Positions 34,836 to 44,275 are shown, numbered from the stretch's first letter. The stretch is DNA of 64,000 nt from Lactobacillaceae bacterium L1_55_11 (GCA_029433155.1 JAQYTT010000001.1:706216-770215); one strand, 5' to 3'. Notes: generated by a model not told the origin, from the sequence alone. Translations and numbers: made by a program.

Positions 34836-36536
34836 TTACTGAATATGGTTAGCTAACTGATTCTTTAAAGCAGTTAGCTTGTCGTTGGCCTCCTGGGCTG
34901 ACGAACCGACAACCCCCAGGTACAACTTAATCTTAGGCTCAGTACCCGATGGCCGCAGCGCCACCCAAGAACCATCAGCCAACCAGTACTTCAACACATT
35001 GGCGGCTGGCAGGGCCAGTTGGCTTTTACCGCCATCCTGATCAATGGCCGTTTGGGCCTGGAAGTCCTGGCTAAGCACCACGGCTTTCCCACCCAACTCT
35101 TGCGGGTGATTATCACGGAAGCGCTGCATGATTGCAGCCATCTTTTGGTGACCACTTTGACCTGGGAACTCGTAGCTCAGGGTTTTTTCAGCAAAGTAAC
35201 CATACTGTTCGAAAAGCTCCTGCAATCCATCAGCGAAGGTCTGCCCCTGCTCCTTGTAGTAGGCCGCAACTTCTGCAAACAAGACGAGGGCCTGAATAGC
35301 ATCCTTATCATGGGCAAAGGGCTTGACCAGGTAGCCGAAGCTTTCTTCGTAACCGAACAAGAATTGCGGATGGCCCTTGGCTTCAAAGTCATCAATGGCC
35401 GCTGCGATGTACTTGAATCCAGTCAAGACATCCACCGTTTCTACCCCGAAGTGCTTGGCAATGGTACTAGCAAAGCGTGAGGAAACAATCGAGGTCACAA
35501 TGGCCCCATCAGCTGGCAACTGGTCCTGATCGTCCTTAGCCTTGAGCAAGTAGTGCACCAAAACCGCAGCAATCTGGTTACCAGTCAGGAGCTGATACTC
35601 ACCGTTGGCCAGCCGGACCGCAGCCCCCATCCGGTCCGCATCCGGATCAGTAGCAACCACCACATCGGCCTGCTCCTTTTTAGCATACTCAATGCCCAGT
35701 GCCAGGGCTTCTGGATCTTCAGGGTTAGGCTTTTTCACTGTTGGAAAATCACCGTCCAAAACGGCCTGCTCCTTAACGATGGTGTAATTGGTAAAGCCGG
35801 CTTGCTGCAAAGCCTTTTCACCGATGTATTGGCCGGTCCCGTGAAGGGGCGAATAAACAAACTTCAGGTGGGGACCCTCGCGATGGGTCAGCTCAGGGTT
35901 AACCGTCACCGTCTTCATCGCCGCTAGGTAGGCCTGGTCGACCTGGTCATCAATCATTTGGACGTGGGCCATCTTTTCATCGCGCGGAATCTTAAATTCA
36001 TCCTTGATTTGGGCAATCAGTTCAACTACCTGGGCCACGGCTTCAGGCACCATCTGGCCGCCATCTTCGCCATAAACCTTATAACCGTTGTATTCCTTAG
36101 GGTTGTGCGAGGCCGTAATCATAATACCAGCAAAGGCTTTTAAGTCCCGCACCGCAAAGGACAGCTCCGGCGTAGGCCGCAGAGAGGTAAACAGGTAAAC
36201 TTGGATACCGTGGGCTGACAAAACCTGGGCAGCATACTTAGCAAATTCCTGGGAATGATGACGGGAATCATAGCTAATCACAACGCCACGTTTTTGGGCT
36301 TCACTGCCCTGCTGGTCAATAAAACGGGCCAGGGCCTCAGTGACCTGGGCCACCGTGAAAATATTCATCCGGTTGGTCCCTGGACCCATTAGGCCGCGCA
36401 TCCCCGCCGTCCCGAAGCTTAACTGCTGGTAAAAAGCATCTTGCTGTTCTGCTGGCTGGTAGTCAGCCAGTTCCTGGGCTAGGTCAGCCGGTAAATCAGC
36501 CTGCTGCCAACGCTTCAAATTTTCTTGATAATCCAT
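34836..36536 (-). CDS. pgcA: Phosphoglucomutase / phosphomannomutase (PgcA type)
   Basis: 566 residues from ATG 36536 with GAGG 5 nt upstream; longer in-frame starts are less likely. Interconverts glucose-6-P and glucose-1-P, the substrate of GalU (41383-42258). Phosphoserine loop ITASHNPKEYNGYKVYG near residues 137-153, metal loop ATDPDADRMG near 295, sugar-binding GYEESFG near 400 and the phosphate-binding RPSGTEPKIKLY near 525. N-terminal FGTAGMRG near 40 is typical of this long form. Confidence 0.95.
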   Translation of the reverse strand: MDYQENLKRWQQADLPADLAQELADYQPAEQQDAFYQQLSFGTAGMRGLMGPGTNRMNIFTVAQVTEALARFIDQQGSEAQKRGVVISYDSRHHSQEFAKYAAQVLSAHGIQVYLFTSLRPTPELSFAVRDLKAFAGIMITASHNPKEYNGYKVYGEDGGQMVPEAVAQVVELIAQIKDEFKIPRDEKMAHVQMIDDQVDQAYLAAMKTVTVNPELTHREGPHLKFVYSPLHGTGQYIGEKALQQAGFTNYTIVKEQAVLDGDFPTVKKPNPEDPEALALGIEYAKKEQADVVVATDPDADRMGAAVRLANGEYQLLTGNQIAAVLVHYLLKAKDDQDQLPADGAIVTSIVSSRFASTIAKHFGVETVDVLTGFKYIAAAIDDFEAKGHPQFLFGYEESFGYLVKPFAHDKDAIQALVLFAEVAAYYKEQGQTFADGLQELFEQYGYFAEKTLSYEFPGQSGHQKMAAIMQRFRDNHPQELGGKAVVLSQDFQAQTAIDQDGGKSQLALPAANVLKYWLADGSWVALRPSGTEPKIKLYLGVVGSSAQEANDKLTALKNQLANHIQ

Positions 36537-36555
36537 AATTTCCTCGTGCTTTTCC

Positions 36556-37233
36556 TTATTTATGGTCGGGTTCTTTGACTGGTGTGCCAATCAAGACCTT
36601 CAAAACTAACTGCCGAAAACGGGGTTGGCGGATAATGAAGACAACCAACACCACCAAGACTGCAGCAACGGCCAGCTTGATATTTTGAGGGATTTCCAAG
36701 TGACCCGCAAAATACCCAATCGAGACTAGGACCGTGGCCCAAAGACTACTGGCAACGAGGGCCATCTTGACGTACTTCGAATAGGCCAGCCCTAGCCGGT
36801 GGGCCATCAAGGGGACCACTGTCCGGACAAAGGGAATAAACCGGCCCAAAACGACAAAGAGTAGCCAGCGACTTTCCGGCATTTGGGTGGAAATTTGATT
36901 AGCAAAGTCGCCGTTTAAATGCTTTTTAACCGCCGGTATGCGGTCAATTTGTTTGACAATGAAGGCCCCGAACCAGTAGTTGACCGAATCGCCACAAAAC
37001 GAAGCCGAACCAAAAACCAATATTAATAGGAAGAATTCTTGTAAATTGTGGTGGGTGCCGGCCAGACTGGCAGTAGTCATGACCAGGGCATCGGCCGGAA
37101 TAAAGCCAGTGACAATTCCGGCCGTTTCAATAAAGATTAGGGCAAAGAAAATAACAAACTCGACCCAGCCAAAGTGGCTGCTGGCCGCTATTAAATGATT
37201 GATCCAGTCGGTAAAAATACCTAGGGTTAACAT
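36556..37233 (-). CDS. DedA family membrane protein
   Basis: 225 residues with about five membrane segments. DedA/VTT signatures: FIETAGIVTGFIPADALVMTTASLAG near residues 33-58 (usually GxxxPGE; here FIPADAL) and GRFIPFVRTVVPLMAH near 128-144. The family is linked to lipid carrier recycling and membrane homeostasis. The basic C-terminal tail is predicted inside. It lies 19 nt downstream of the glycosylase-like gene and 20 nt upstream of pgcA, suggesting co-transcription. Confidence 0.9.
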   Translation of the reverse strand: MLTLGIFTDWINHLIAASSHFGWVEFVIFFALIFIETAGIVTGFIPADALVMTTASLAGTHHNLQEFFLLILVFGSASFCGDSVNYWFGAFIVKQIDRIPAVKKHLNGDFANQISTQMPESRWLLFVVLGRFIPFVRTVVPLMAHRLGLAYSKYVKMALVASSLWATVLVSIGYFAGHLEIPQNIKLAVAAVLVVLVVFIIRQPRFRQLVLKVLIGTPVKEPDHK

Positions 37234-37251
37234 GCAGATGATTCCTCTAAC

Positions 37252-37830
37252 TTAATTTTCCAATTCGTGCACCCGGTTTTGCAACCAGGGCACGACCTCA
37301 TCCTCAAACCAAGGATTACGCTTTAACCAAATATTGTTACGTGGTGATGGGTGGACAATGGGAACATACTCAGGCAGGTAGTCCCGAAAATTCTTCACCG
37401 TGTCGGTTAACCGCGTGCTGGGTTTAAGGTCCAGGTAATAATCTTGGGCGTAGGCCCCAATTAAGATGGTCAGTTCAATGTCAGGCATCAGAGCCCGCAA
37501 ACGTGGATGCCACTTCTGTGCTACCCCAGCCCGAGGGGGACGATCCCCACTCGATGCCTTACCAGGATAGTAGAAATCCATAGGTAGAACAGCGAAAAGA
37601 CCACTGTGATAGAAATTATCATCACTGACCCCTAGCCAGGACCGCAATCGCTCACCGCTGGCATCATTCCACATAATGCCAGTGTCTTGAACCCGCTTAC
37701 CTGGCGCTTGACCAACGATTAAAATCTTGGCCTTAGGACTGACCGTGTAAATCGGTTCCCAGCCCCTGGCAGTGTAATCAGCATTGGCTGGGTCGGCCAT
37801 AATTTCTTTTTTAATGCTATCTAATGACAT
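37252..37830 (-). CDS. Uracil-DNA glycosylase superfamily protein
   Basis: 192 residues from ATG 37830, with AGGAGG 6 nt upstream (the GTG two codons earlier overlaps no better site). Contains the superfamily motifs ILIVGQAPGKRVQDTG near residue 37, GIMWNDASGERLRSWLG, FYYPGK and the C-terminal HPSPRN near 160. This type excises uracil or a related base in some relatives, but many members of this subgroup are uncharacterised. First gene of the run to dedA and pgcA. Confidence 0.85.
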   Translation of the reverse strand: MSLDSIKKEIMADPANADYTARGWEPIYTVSPKAKILIVGQAPGKRVQDTGIMWNDASGERLRSWLGVSDDNFYHSGLFAVLPMDFYYPGKASSGDRPPRAGVAQKWHPRLRALMPDIELTILIGAYAQDYYLDLKPSTRLTDTVKNFRDYLPEYVPIVHPSPRNNIWLKRNPWFEDEVVPWLQNRVHELEN

Positions 37831-38140
37831 TTCCACCCTCCTTAACTGTACTTATCCTATATTAACACGGGATAAAAATTAACACTGCAGCCGGGTCACA
37901 ATTAACTTTTAGCATTTGTGATAATTTACTCATATAAGCGTGAAATTGGCCCACCTCTCCCGTTCATCAAGTTGATTTCATAACAAATTCTAGCCATAAA
38001 TAGCAGTTAAATAAGCCTCGGCCGGCCTATCTGAAACCGACCATCGAATTTATTCATTATTTTGTTAGATTTCGTTGACAATAGATTGCTCAGGTATTAA
38101 CATATACTTGTAATTTGAATTAAGTAAAGGAGATTCATTC
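37831..38140. other. Intergenic region upstream of mannitol dehydrogenase; no gene seen
   Basis: About 310 bases between divergent genes. It is more AT-rich than its surroundings in the right half, which holds the mdh promoter. I find no convincing ORF, RNA gene or terminator. A TTTGTGATAATTTACTCA string (about 37914-37931) resembles one half of a Rex site only. Confidence 0.6.
38075..38103 (+). promoter_or_regulatory. Promoter of the mannitol dehydrogenase cluster
   Basis: TTGACA, exactly 17 nt, TAACAT, followed by an AAAGGAG ribosome site. The consensus -35 and the codon choice of the gene suggest strong expression. Confidence 0.75.
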
Positions 38141-39157
38141 ATGGAAGCACTTGTACTAACCGGAAAGAAGCAATTGGAGCTCGAGGACATTGATGTTCCT
38201 GAAGTAAAGCCCAATGAAGTTTTGATCCACACTGCATATGCAGGTATCTGTGGAACTGACCACGCCCTGTACGCTGGCCTTCCAGGATCAGCTGATGCTG
38301 TTCCTCCTATCGTTTTGGGACACGAAAACTCAGGTGTCATTGCCAAGGTCGGTGACGAAGTTACCAACGTTAAGGTTGGTGACCGTGTATCGGTTGACCC
38401 TAACATCTACTGTGGTCAGTGTAAGTACTGCCACACTGCCCGTCCAGAGTTGTGTGAGAACCTTTCAGCCGTCGGTGTCACTCGTAACGGTGGTTTCGAA
38501 GAATACTTCACTGCCCCAGCTACGGTTGTTTACCAGGTTCCTGACAACGTTGACTTGAAGTCAGCTTCAATCGTTGAACCAATCTCATGTGCCGTTCACG
38601 GTATCAAGTTGCTGAAGCCATCTCCTTATCAAAAGGCCCTGGTTATCGGTGATGGCTTCATGGGTGAACTCTTCGTTCAAATCCTGCAGGCTTACGGTAT
38701 CCACCAAGTTGACCTGGCTGGTATCGTTGATGAAAAGTTGGCCATGAACAAGGAATTGTTCAACGCTAAGAACACTTACAACACCGCTAAGGGTGACAAG
38801 GTTCCTGCTAACGAATACGACATGGTTATCGAAGCCGTTGGTTTGCCACAAACTCAGGAATTGGCTATCGAGTCATCTGCCCGTGGTGGTCAGGTTATGA
38901 TGTTTGGTGTCGGCGGACCTGATGCCAAGTTCGAAATGAACACTTACGAAGTCTTCCAGAAGGAATTGACTATCCAGGGTTCATTCATCAACCCTAACGC
39001 CTTCGAAGATTCATTGGCTTTGCTTTCATCTGGTAAGCTCAACGTTAAGCCTTTGATGTCACACGAATTGAACTACCAGCAAGTTGACGACTTCGTTAAC
39101 GGTAAGCTTGGTGTTGTTTCAAAGGCTGTGGTTAAGGTAGCCGGCGAAGAGGCTTAA
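38141..39157 (+). CDS. Mannitol 2-dehydrogenase, zinc-dependent medium-chain type
   Basis: 338 residues. Reduces fructose to mannitol with NADH, regenerating NAD in heterofermenters. From memory, the length and sequence closely follow characterised Leuconostoc and heterofermentative Lactobacillus enzymes. Catalytic zinc: GICGTDH near residue 36 and GHENSGV near 65; structural zinc cysteines YCGQCKYCHTARPELC near 92-107; then GVTRNGGFEEYF and VEPISCAVHG. The coenzyme loop reads VIGDGFMGELF rather than GxGxxG with Ala/Pro. Codons are strongly biased (GTT, GGT, AAG, TTG, AAC), unlike neighbours, suggesting high expression. Heads a three-gene cluster. Confidence 0.88.
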   Translation: MEALVLTGKKQLELEDIDVPEVKPNEVLIHTAYAGICGTDHALYAGLPGSADAVPPIVLGHENSGVIAKVGDEVTNVKVGDRVSVDPNIYCGQCKYCHTARPELCENLSAVGVTRNGGFEEYFTAPATVVYQVPDNVDLKSASIVEPISCAVHGIKLLKPSPYQKALVIGDGFMGELFVQILQAYGIHQVDLAGIVDEKLAMNKELFNAKNTYNTAKGDKVPANEYDMVIEAVGLPQTQELAIESSARGGQVMMFGVGGPDAKFEMNTYEVFQKELTIQGSFINPNAFEDSLALLSSGKLNVKPLMSHELNYQQVDDFVNGKLGVVSKAVVKVAGEEA

Positions 39158-39161
39158 GCTT

Positions 39162-39884
39162 ATGCAAAAAAGTACCCGTACCTTAGGGTTGGGGGCTGGT
39201 TTATCTTACTTTGTCTTCTCCCTAATCATTAACTCGATGGGTAACGTCTTAACCATCATCACCAGCGAGAAGGTTCATCCGGCCTTTCTGGGTTCCGCCT
39301 ACTGGACGGCGGCTCAAAACGGCTTCAACATCTCCTTCTTAGGTGGTAACCCTGGCACTTTAGGCTTTGTCTTCTTTGTCGTTGGGGTCATCGTCGCAAT
39401 CTTGAACATGATCTTAGACCGTAAGGTCGACCTGCTGCGGTTTGGTGGTAACTTGGTCTTCATGGTGCTCTTCTCATCCCTGATTTCCATTTTCGCTTCT
39501 GCCTTCCAGGCCATGCCTGAAGCGCGGACCCTGCCAATGATTCTGCTCTATGTATTTCTGAACTTCTTTGGGGTTACCTTGATTGCGGTGGCCATCTCGA
39601 TTTATCAGCGGGTTAACTATGTCTTACACCCAGCCGATGATCTGATGCAGATTCTTCGTTTCAAGTACTTCCATGGCAACGCTGGGATTGCGATGTGGGT
39701 TTCTTACATCCCACCTACCATCATCGGTATCATTGCCCTGATTGCTCACCCTGACTTTACCAACTATGGTTTGGGAACGATTTTCGCCTTCCTTTGCCAG
39801 GGTAGCATCACTGGTTGGGCCGATACCCACATCTTCCCTAAGCTAAAGCATCAGGGATTGACTGCTTCAGCAGACAATGTTTAA
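39162..39884 (+). CDS. Integral membrane protein, possible YczE/YitT-like family
   Basis: 240 residues, about six membrane segments (roughly 7-30, 66-84, 93-113, 125-147, 173-192 and 197-216), no signal peptide. It begins 4 nt after the mdh stop, so the two are probably translated together. The fold looks like the YczE/YitT group of uncharacterised membrane proteins, but I have not matched it securely. Residues conserved-looking in the second half include RFKYFHGNAG and GSITGWADTHIFPKL. Linkage to mannitol dehydrogenase invites a transport role for fructose or mannitol, which is inference only. Confidence 0.7.
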   Translation: MQKSTRTLGLGAGLSYFVFSLIINSMGNVLTIITSEKVHPAFLGSAYWTAAQNGFNISFLGGNPGTLGFVFFVVGVIVAILNMILDRKVDLLRFGGNLVFMVLFSSLISIFASAFQAMPEARTLPMILLYVFLNFFGVTLIAVAISIYQRVNYVLHPADDLMQILRFKYFHGNAGIAMWVSYIPPTIIGIIALIAHPDFTNYGLGTIFAFLCQGSITGWADTHIFPKLKHQGLTASADNV

Positions 39885-39916
39885 TGAATTGATTGTCTTT
39901 GAAAGGACGCTAAATC

Positions 39917-40300
39917 ATGGCTTTTACTGATTATTTTGATGATGTCCAACACATTGGAATTCCTACTAAGGACTTGGCTAAGGCTGAAAAGTTCTGGGAA
40001 TCACTTGGTTTTAAGAAGATTGGTGACTTCCCTGCCGGTGAAGTTATCTTCATGAACCGCGGTCACTTAACGATTGAGACTTGGCATGATGAAACTGCAA
40101 CTGGTAAGCCAGGTGCCATCAACCATATCTCAATGAACACCACCAACGCCGACGAAGCTTTCAAGGAGGCTAAGGCAGCTGGATTTGATGTTATCGATTC
40201 AGAAGTACAACATTTGCCATTCTGGGATAAGGGTATTAAGTTCTTTAATATCATGGGACCAGATGCCGAAATCGTTGAATTCTGTGAAATCGTAAAATAA
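39917..40300 (+). CDS. VOC (glyoxalase/bleomycin-resistance) family protein
   Basis: 127 residues, one VOC unit made of two beta-alpha-beta-beta-beta halves. Possible metal ligands: His near residue 12 (QHIGI), Glu near 55 (TIETW), His near 71 (NHISM), and Glu near 120 (IVEFCE). It could be a lactoylglutathione lyase-like detoxifying enzyme, but the substrate cannot be read from sequence. Codon use is strongly biased as in mdh. AAAGGA site; 32 nt after the membrane protein, so probably the third gene of that unit. Confidence 0.85.
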   Translation: MAFTDYFDDVQHIGIPTKDLAKAEKFWESLGFKKIGDFPAGEVIFMNRGHLTIETWHDETATGKPGAINHISMNTTNADEAFKEAKAAGFDVIDSEVQHLPFWDKGIKFFNIMGPDAEIVEFCEIVK

Positions 40301-40306
40301 CTCATC

Positions 40307-40338
40307 AAAAAAGGAGTCCCAACTGGGGCTCCTTTTTT
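40307..40338. terminator. Bidirectional terminator between the VOC gene and trxB
   Basis: Stem aaaaaaggagtccc / ggggctcctttttt with loop aact (one G-T pair), A and T flanks on both sides. Confidence 0.93.
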
Positions 40339-40360
40339 AGTACATAAATTTTAATCGACT

Positions 40361-41290
40361 TTAAATTTGACTAATAAAGTCGTAAGCCTGCTGACCAGCA
40401 AGGCCACCGTCACCAACCGCGGTAACAATTTGACGGAGGTTCTTTTGCCGGACATCACCGACGGCAAAGACACCCGGAATGGCAGTCTTCATGTGGTCAT
40501 CGGTGACAATCCAACCTTGATCATCGGTAATCCCAAGATCTTGGAAGGCCTCGGTATTTGGCCGAAGACCGACGTAGATAAAGACGCCAGAAAATGGTAA
40601 CTTACCGGTTTCCTGGGTCTGGTTGTTAATCACATCCACATTGGTAACCTGTTCCTCATTACCATTAATCTGTTGGACCGAAGTGTTCCAGATAAACTTA
40701 ATCTTATCGTTTTCCCGGGCCCGCTTTTGCAAGACGGGCTGGGCCTTCAACTGGTTACTGCGGACAATAATCGTCACTGAAGCCGCAATGTTGGCCAGGT
40801 AAATCCCCTCTTCAACCGCCGAGTCGCCACCGCCGATTACGGCTACGTCCTCGTTCTTGAAGAAGGCGCCATCGCAGACGGCACAGTAGCTGATGCCACG
40901 ACCCTGGTATTCTTCTTCGCCAGGAACACCCAGGTGCACGTGCTCAGAACCGGTCGCGATAATCACGGCCTTGGCCTGGAAATCACCTGAATCAGTGTGA
41001 ACAATCTTTTCCTGGTCACTGACCACTTCCAAACTTTCAACTGTACCAAAAGCGTATTCAGCCCCGGCATGGGTCGTTGAAGAGTACATTTTTTCGGAAA
41101 GATCGGGTCCCATCACACTGTCAAAGCCAGGGTAGTTTTCCACCTCAGCGGTATTATTCATTTGGCCGCCATAGACACCCTGGTCCAACATTACGACGGA
41201 CAATTCGGCCCGGGCGGCGTAAGTGGCAGCGGTCATGCCGGCTGGTCCGGCACCGATGACCACCACATCATACTGTTTTAAATCAGCCAT
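40361..41290 (-). CDS. trxB: Thioredoxin reductase
   Basis: 309 residues. FAD-binding VVIGAGPAGMTAATYAARA near residue 10, redox site YCAVCDGAFF near 134, NADPH-binding VIGGGDSAVEEGIYL near 151, and the C-terminal GVFAVGDVRQKNLRQIVTAVGDGG near 270. Recycles TrxA with NADPH. Preceded by GGGGGAAAT. It has no close operon partner and shares the terminator region with the VOC gene. Confidence 0.97.
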   Translation of the reverse strand: MADLKQYDVVVIGAGPAGMTAATYAARAELSVVMLDQGVYGGQMNNTAEVENYPGFDSVMGPDLSEKMYSSTTHAGAEYAFGTVESLEVVSDQEKIVHTDSGDFQAKAVIIATGSEHVHLGVPGEEEYQGRGISYCAVCDGAFFKNEDVAVIGGGDSAVEEGIYLANIAASVTIIVRSNQLKAQPVLQKRARENDKIKFIWNTSVQQINGNEEQVTNVDVINNQTQETGKLPFSGVFIYVGLRPNTEAFQDLGITDDQGWIVTDDHMKTAIPGVFAVGDVRQKNLRQIVTAVGDGGLAGQQAYDFISQI

Positions 41291-41351
41291 ATTTCCCCCT
41301 TGTCACTGTTCTAGTAATTTTACTCTTAGGCGTTGATAATGTCTAGCTGCT

Positions 41352-41379
41352 AAAAAAAAGAGGTATAGACCTCTTTTTT
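41352..41379 (-). terminator. Terminator after galU
   Basis: Stem gaggt / acctc extended by A/T pairs, tetraloop atag, eight T on the minus strand. Confidence 0.92.
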
Positions 41380-41382
41380 ACT

Positions 41383-42258
41383 TTATAGCTTTGGTGCGAG
41401 TTCCTTAATGTAAGCCCGCAACTGGTCCTTAATTTCAGGATGCTCCAGACCAAACTTAATGTTGGTCTCTAACCAGCCAATCTTAGAACCGATGTCATAA
41501 CGGTCACCCTTAAATTCGTGGGCGTACACGTGCTGGCGATTGTTCAAAGAATCAATGGCATCCGTCAACTGAATCTCACCACCCTTATCAGGCTTAGTGT
41601 TTTCCAATTCTTCAAAAATTTCAGGCGTCAGCAGGTAGCGACCAATGATGGCCAAGTCGGAAGGCGCATCATCGGGCTGAGGCTTTTCGACAAAGTTCTT
41701 AACCCGGTAAAGGCCGTCTTCCTTAACCTTGGTAGCTGGATCAATCACCCCGTACTTAGAAACCTGGTTGTGGGGTACCTTCATAACGGCCAAAGTCGAC
41801 TCACCAGTTTCACCATAGCGGTCAATCAGCTGCTTGGTCAAGGGCTCCTTATCCTGCATCAAGTCATCACCCAGAAGGACCACAAAGGGTTCGTCGCCGA
41901 TAAAATCTTTGGCGGTCAGAACTGCGTCTCCCAGACCATTTGGGTGTGATTGACGGATGAAGTACATGTTGATGTCGGTGGTGTCCTCCACCAGCTTCAG
42001 CAACTTCTGCTTATCCTTTTTACGCAGGTTGTCTTCAAGCTCTGGATTAGAGTCAAAGTAATCTTCAATTGACCGCTTTGACTTACCGTCAACGACAACG
42101 ATGTCTTCAATCCCAGCGGCCATGGCTTCACGGACAATGAATTCAATGGCTGGGGTGTCAACGATGGGTAACATTTCCTTGGCCAGGGCCTTGGTTGCGG
42201 GTAAAAAGCGCGTGCCCAAGCCAGCGGCTGGAATAATGGCCTTACGAACTGGTTTCAT
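41383..42258 (-). CDS. galU: UTP-glucose-1-phosphate uridylyltransferase
   Basis: 291 residues. Makes UDP-glucose for glycolipid, teichoic acid or polysaccharide synthesis. N-terminal nucleotide loop [32 protein letters not shown] near residues 8-36, then [10 protein letters not shown] near 106 with the metal Asp, and [11 protein letters not shown] near 166. Substrate is supplied by PgcA. The ribosome site is weak (AAGTAGG). Confidence 0.96.
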   Translation of the reverse strand: MKPVRKAIIPAAGLGTRFLPATKALAKEMLPIVDTPAIEFIVREAMAAGIEDIVVVDGKSKRSIEDYFDSNPELEDNLRKKDKQKLLKLVEDTTDINMYFIRQSHPNGLGDAVLTAKDFIGDEPFVVLLGDDLMQDKEPLTKQLIDRYGETGESTLAVMKVPHNQVSKYGVIDPATKVKEDGLYRVKNFVEKPQPDDAPSDLAIIGRYLLTPEIFEELENTKPDKGGEIQLTDAIDSLNNRQHVYAHEFKGDRYDIGSKIGWLETNIKFGLEHPEIKDQLRAYIKELAPKL

Positions 42259-42291
42259 AGTTTTTTGCCTACTTTCTTACTTTGATAACAC

Positions 42292-43302
42292 TCAAGCTTC
42301 ACTCTTTAAAGGTCGGGTCATCAATTCTTTAATTTCTGAACGGATATCAGCCCCCTGGTAGAGGACCTGATAAATTGCAGTGGTAATCGGAATATTGATT
42401 CGCTTCTGCTGGGCAAATTCATAGATAGCAGCGGTGGTATTCACCCCTTCAATCACCATGCCCATGTCGGCCTGGACCTGGTCAAGGGCCTGCCCCTGAC
42501 CGAGCGCCCGTCCGGCCCGGTAGTTACGGGAATTTGGTGACATCCCGGTCACAATCAGGTCACCAATGCCGGCTAATCCCAGGAAGGTTTCGGGCTTAGC
42601 ACCTAAGGCGGTACCCACGGCCCGTATTTCCACTAAGCCACGTGTCAGCAGGGCTGCCTGAGAATTGGCACCATAGCCCAGGCCAATCAAAATGCCTGAG
42701 CCAATCGCCATGATATTTTTCAGGGCCCCGGCTAGTTCGGCCCCCACCAAATCGGGGTTGGTATAAGTCCGGAAGGTATCGGTCGCTAACAAGTGCTGTA
42801 ATTGGCTGGTAGCCACCTGGTCAGCCCCGGCAACGGATACGGCCGTTAGGTCGCCTTGGATGACACCTTCAGCGTGGGATGGGCCTGAAATTGCTGAAAT
42901 ACTGGTCCGTAACTCGGCCGGAATTTCTTCAGCAATCATCTGTGAAATCAGCTTGTGACTCCCCTGCTCAAGGCCTTTAGTCGCATGGGCAATGGCGATT
43001 GGGTGTTGACCAGCTTTAAGCAGTTCGGCTAGCTGTTTAGCAACTGAACGAACTGCCCCAGTTGGCACGACCATTAAGACCATGTCAACACCCTGAATCG
43101 CAGCCGCCATGTCGGCCGTCGCCTTTAGGTTTTCACGCAGATGCGCCTTAGGCAGATAATGTTGGTTCGTATGGTGCTGGTTAATCTCGTCCGCCTGATT
43201 TTGACGGTGCGTCCAGATGGTCACCTCGGACTGATTCTGGGCAATCTGGTTTGCTAGGGCAGTTCCCCAGGAACCGGCCCCGAGCACTGCAATCTTAGTC
43301 AT
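42292..43302 (-). CDS. gpsA: Glycerol-3-phosphate dehydrogenase (NAD(P)+) GpsA
   Basis: 336 residues from ATG 43302, overlapping the hprK stop by 8 nt. Reduces dihydroxyacetone phosphate to glycerol-3-P for phospholipids. Start IAVLGAGSWGTALANQIA, then the substrate and catalytic region GPSHAEGV near 140, LKNIMAIGSGI near 192 with the catalytic Lys, and GLAGIGDLIVTG near 240. Part of yvlD-hprK-gpsA. Confidence 0.96.
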   Translation of the reverse strand: MTKIAVLGAGSWGTALANQIAQNQSEVTIWTHRQNQADEINQHHTNQHYLPKAHLRENLKATADMAAAIQGVDMVLMVVPTGAVRSVAKQLAELLKAGQHPIAIAHATKGLEQGSHKLISQMIAEEIPAELRTSISAISGPSHAEGVIQGDLTAVSVAGADQVATSQLQHLLATDTFRTYTNPDLVGAELAGALKNIMAIGSGILIGLGYGANSQAALLTRGLVEIRAVGTALGAKPETFLGLAGIGDLIVTGMSPNSRNYRAGRALGQGQALDQVQADMGMVIEGVNTTAAIYEFAQQKRINIPITTAIYQVLYQGADIRSEIKELMTRPLKSEA

Positions 43303-44275
43303 CGGCCTGCTCTTTTTCCTCTTTAGCGTCAATCTTTTCGTTGCGGGCAATCTCAGCGTTCATCCGCTGTTCCAGGGTCTGCAGAGCGTCAAAGCCCATG
43401 TTAGACGTCCGGTACTTAACGGCGGCGGCGTCAATCACACTGGCGGTGTTACGACCAGGGGTAACAGGGACAACCATCCGCTTAATCTTGACTCCAAGGA
43501 TTTCCATGGTGTCGTCCTCGTTGCCCAGGCGGTCAAAGCTCTGCTCTCCAATCTTACCGTTGGAAAGGTGGATGTTAACCTTAATTGAAGCGTGGGAACG
43601 GACCGAAACGGCCCCATAAATCTGCTGGACATCAATGATACCAACGCCACGAACTTCCATCATGTTGCGCAGGACTTCGCTGGGTTCCCCAATCAAACGT
43701 TCTTCATCCTCTTGGTGGATATCAACCCGGTCATCCGCCACCAAGCGGGCCTTACCCTGCTGGATTAGTTCCAGAGCGGCTTCGGTCTTACCAATACCGG
43801 CATCCCCGGTAATCAAGACACCCATCCCGTGGACATCAATCAAGACGCCGTGAACACTCTTCCGAGGTGCTAACTGGCCACCCAGATAGTAGGTCATGTT
43901 AGACAGAATCTGGGATGAGGTCAACGAAGTGGTCAGGATTGGAATCCGGGCCTCTTCAGCCGCCTGCTTGAGCTCTTCACTGATGGGCAGGCTGGTTGAA
44001 ACGACGAAGGCTGGCGTCACTGGATCAGCCATCTTACGGTAAACCATCAAAAGTTCATCGTGTTGCATCCGTTCTGAAAACGAGGTTTCGGTAATCCCCA
44101 GCAACTGCACTCGTTTAGGAGCATAGTAGTTAAAGTAACCGGTCATTTCCAGACCAGGACGGCTAATGTCGGCCGTCGTGATCTGACGATCCAAGTACTT
44201 CTTACCGGCCACAATCTTCAAGCGGGTGTTGTCCACTAGGTCCTTAACCGTTACTGATAGTTGTTCCTCTGCCAT
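43295..44275 (-). CDS. hprK: HPr kinase/phosphorylase
   Basis: 326 residues, normal length. Phosphorylates or dephosphorylates Ser46 of HPr, controlling carbon catabolite repression via CcpA and sugar uptake. P-loop LITGDAGIGKTEAAL near residue 155, catalytic VADDRV near 179 and the family signature VRGVGIIDVQQIYG near 207. The start overlaps the yvlD stop (TAATG). Followed by gpsA; lgt, often next in this cluster, is absent. Confidence 0.96.
   Translation of the reverse strand: MAEEQLSVTVKDLVDNTRLKIVAGKKYLDRQITTADISRPGLEMTGYFNYYAPKRVQLLGITETSFSERMQHDELLMVYRKMADPVTPAFVVSTSLPISEELKQAAEEARIPILTTSLTSSQILSNMTYYLGGQLAPRKSVHGVLIDVHGMGVLITGDAGIGKTEAALELIQQGKARLVADDRVDIHQEDEERLIGEPSEVLRNMMEVRGVGIIDVQQIYGAVSVRSHASIKVNIHLSNGKIGEQSFDRLGNEDDTMEILGVKIKRMVVPVTPGRNTASVIDAAAVKYRTSNMGFDALQTLEQRMNAEIARNEKIDAKEEKEQADD

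Noticed and set aside
37905..38070. Possible Rex or CcpA (cre) sites upstream of mannitol dehydrogenase
   Set aside because: Only one half of the Rex palindrome fits (TTTGTGA), and the cre-like strings (TATAAGCG..., TGAAACCG...) miss the second half. Not enough to claim.
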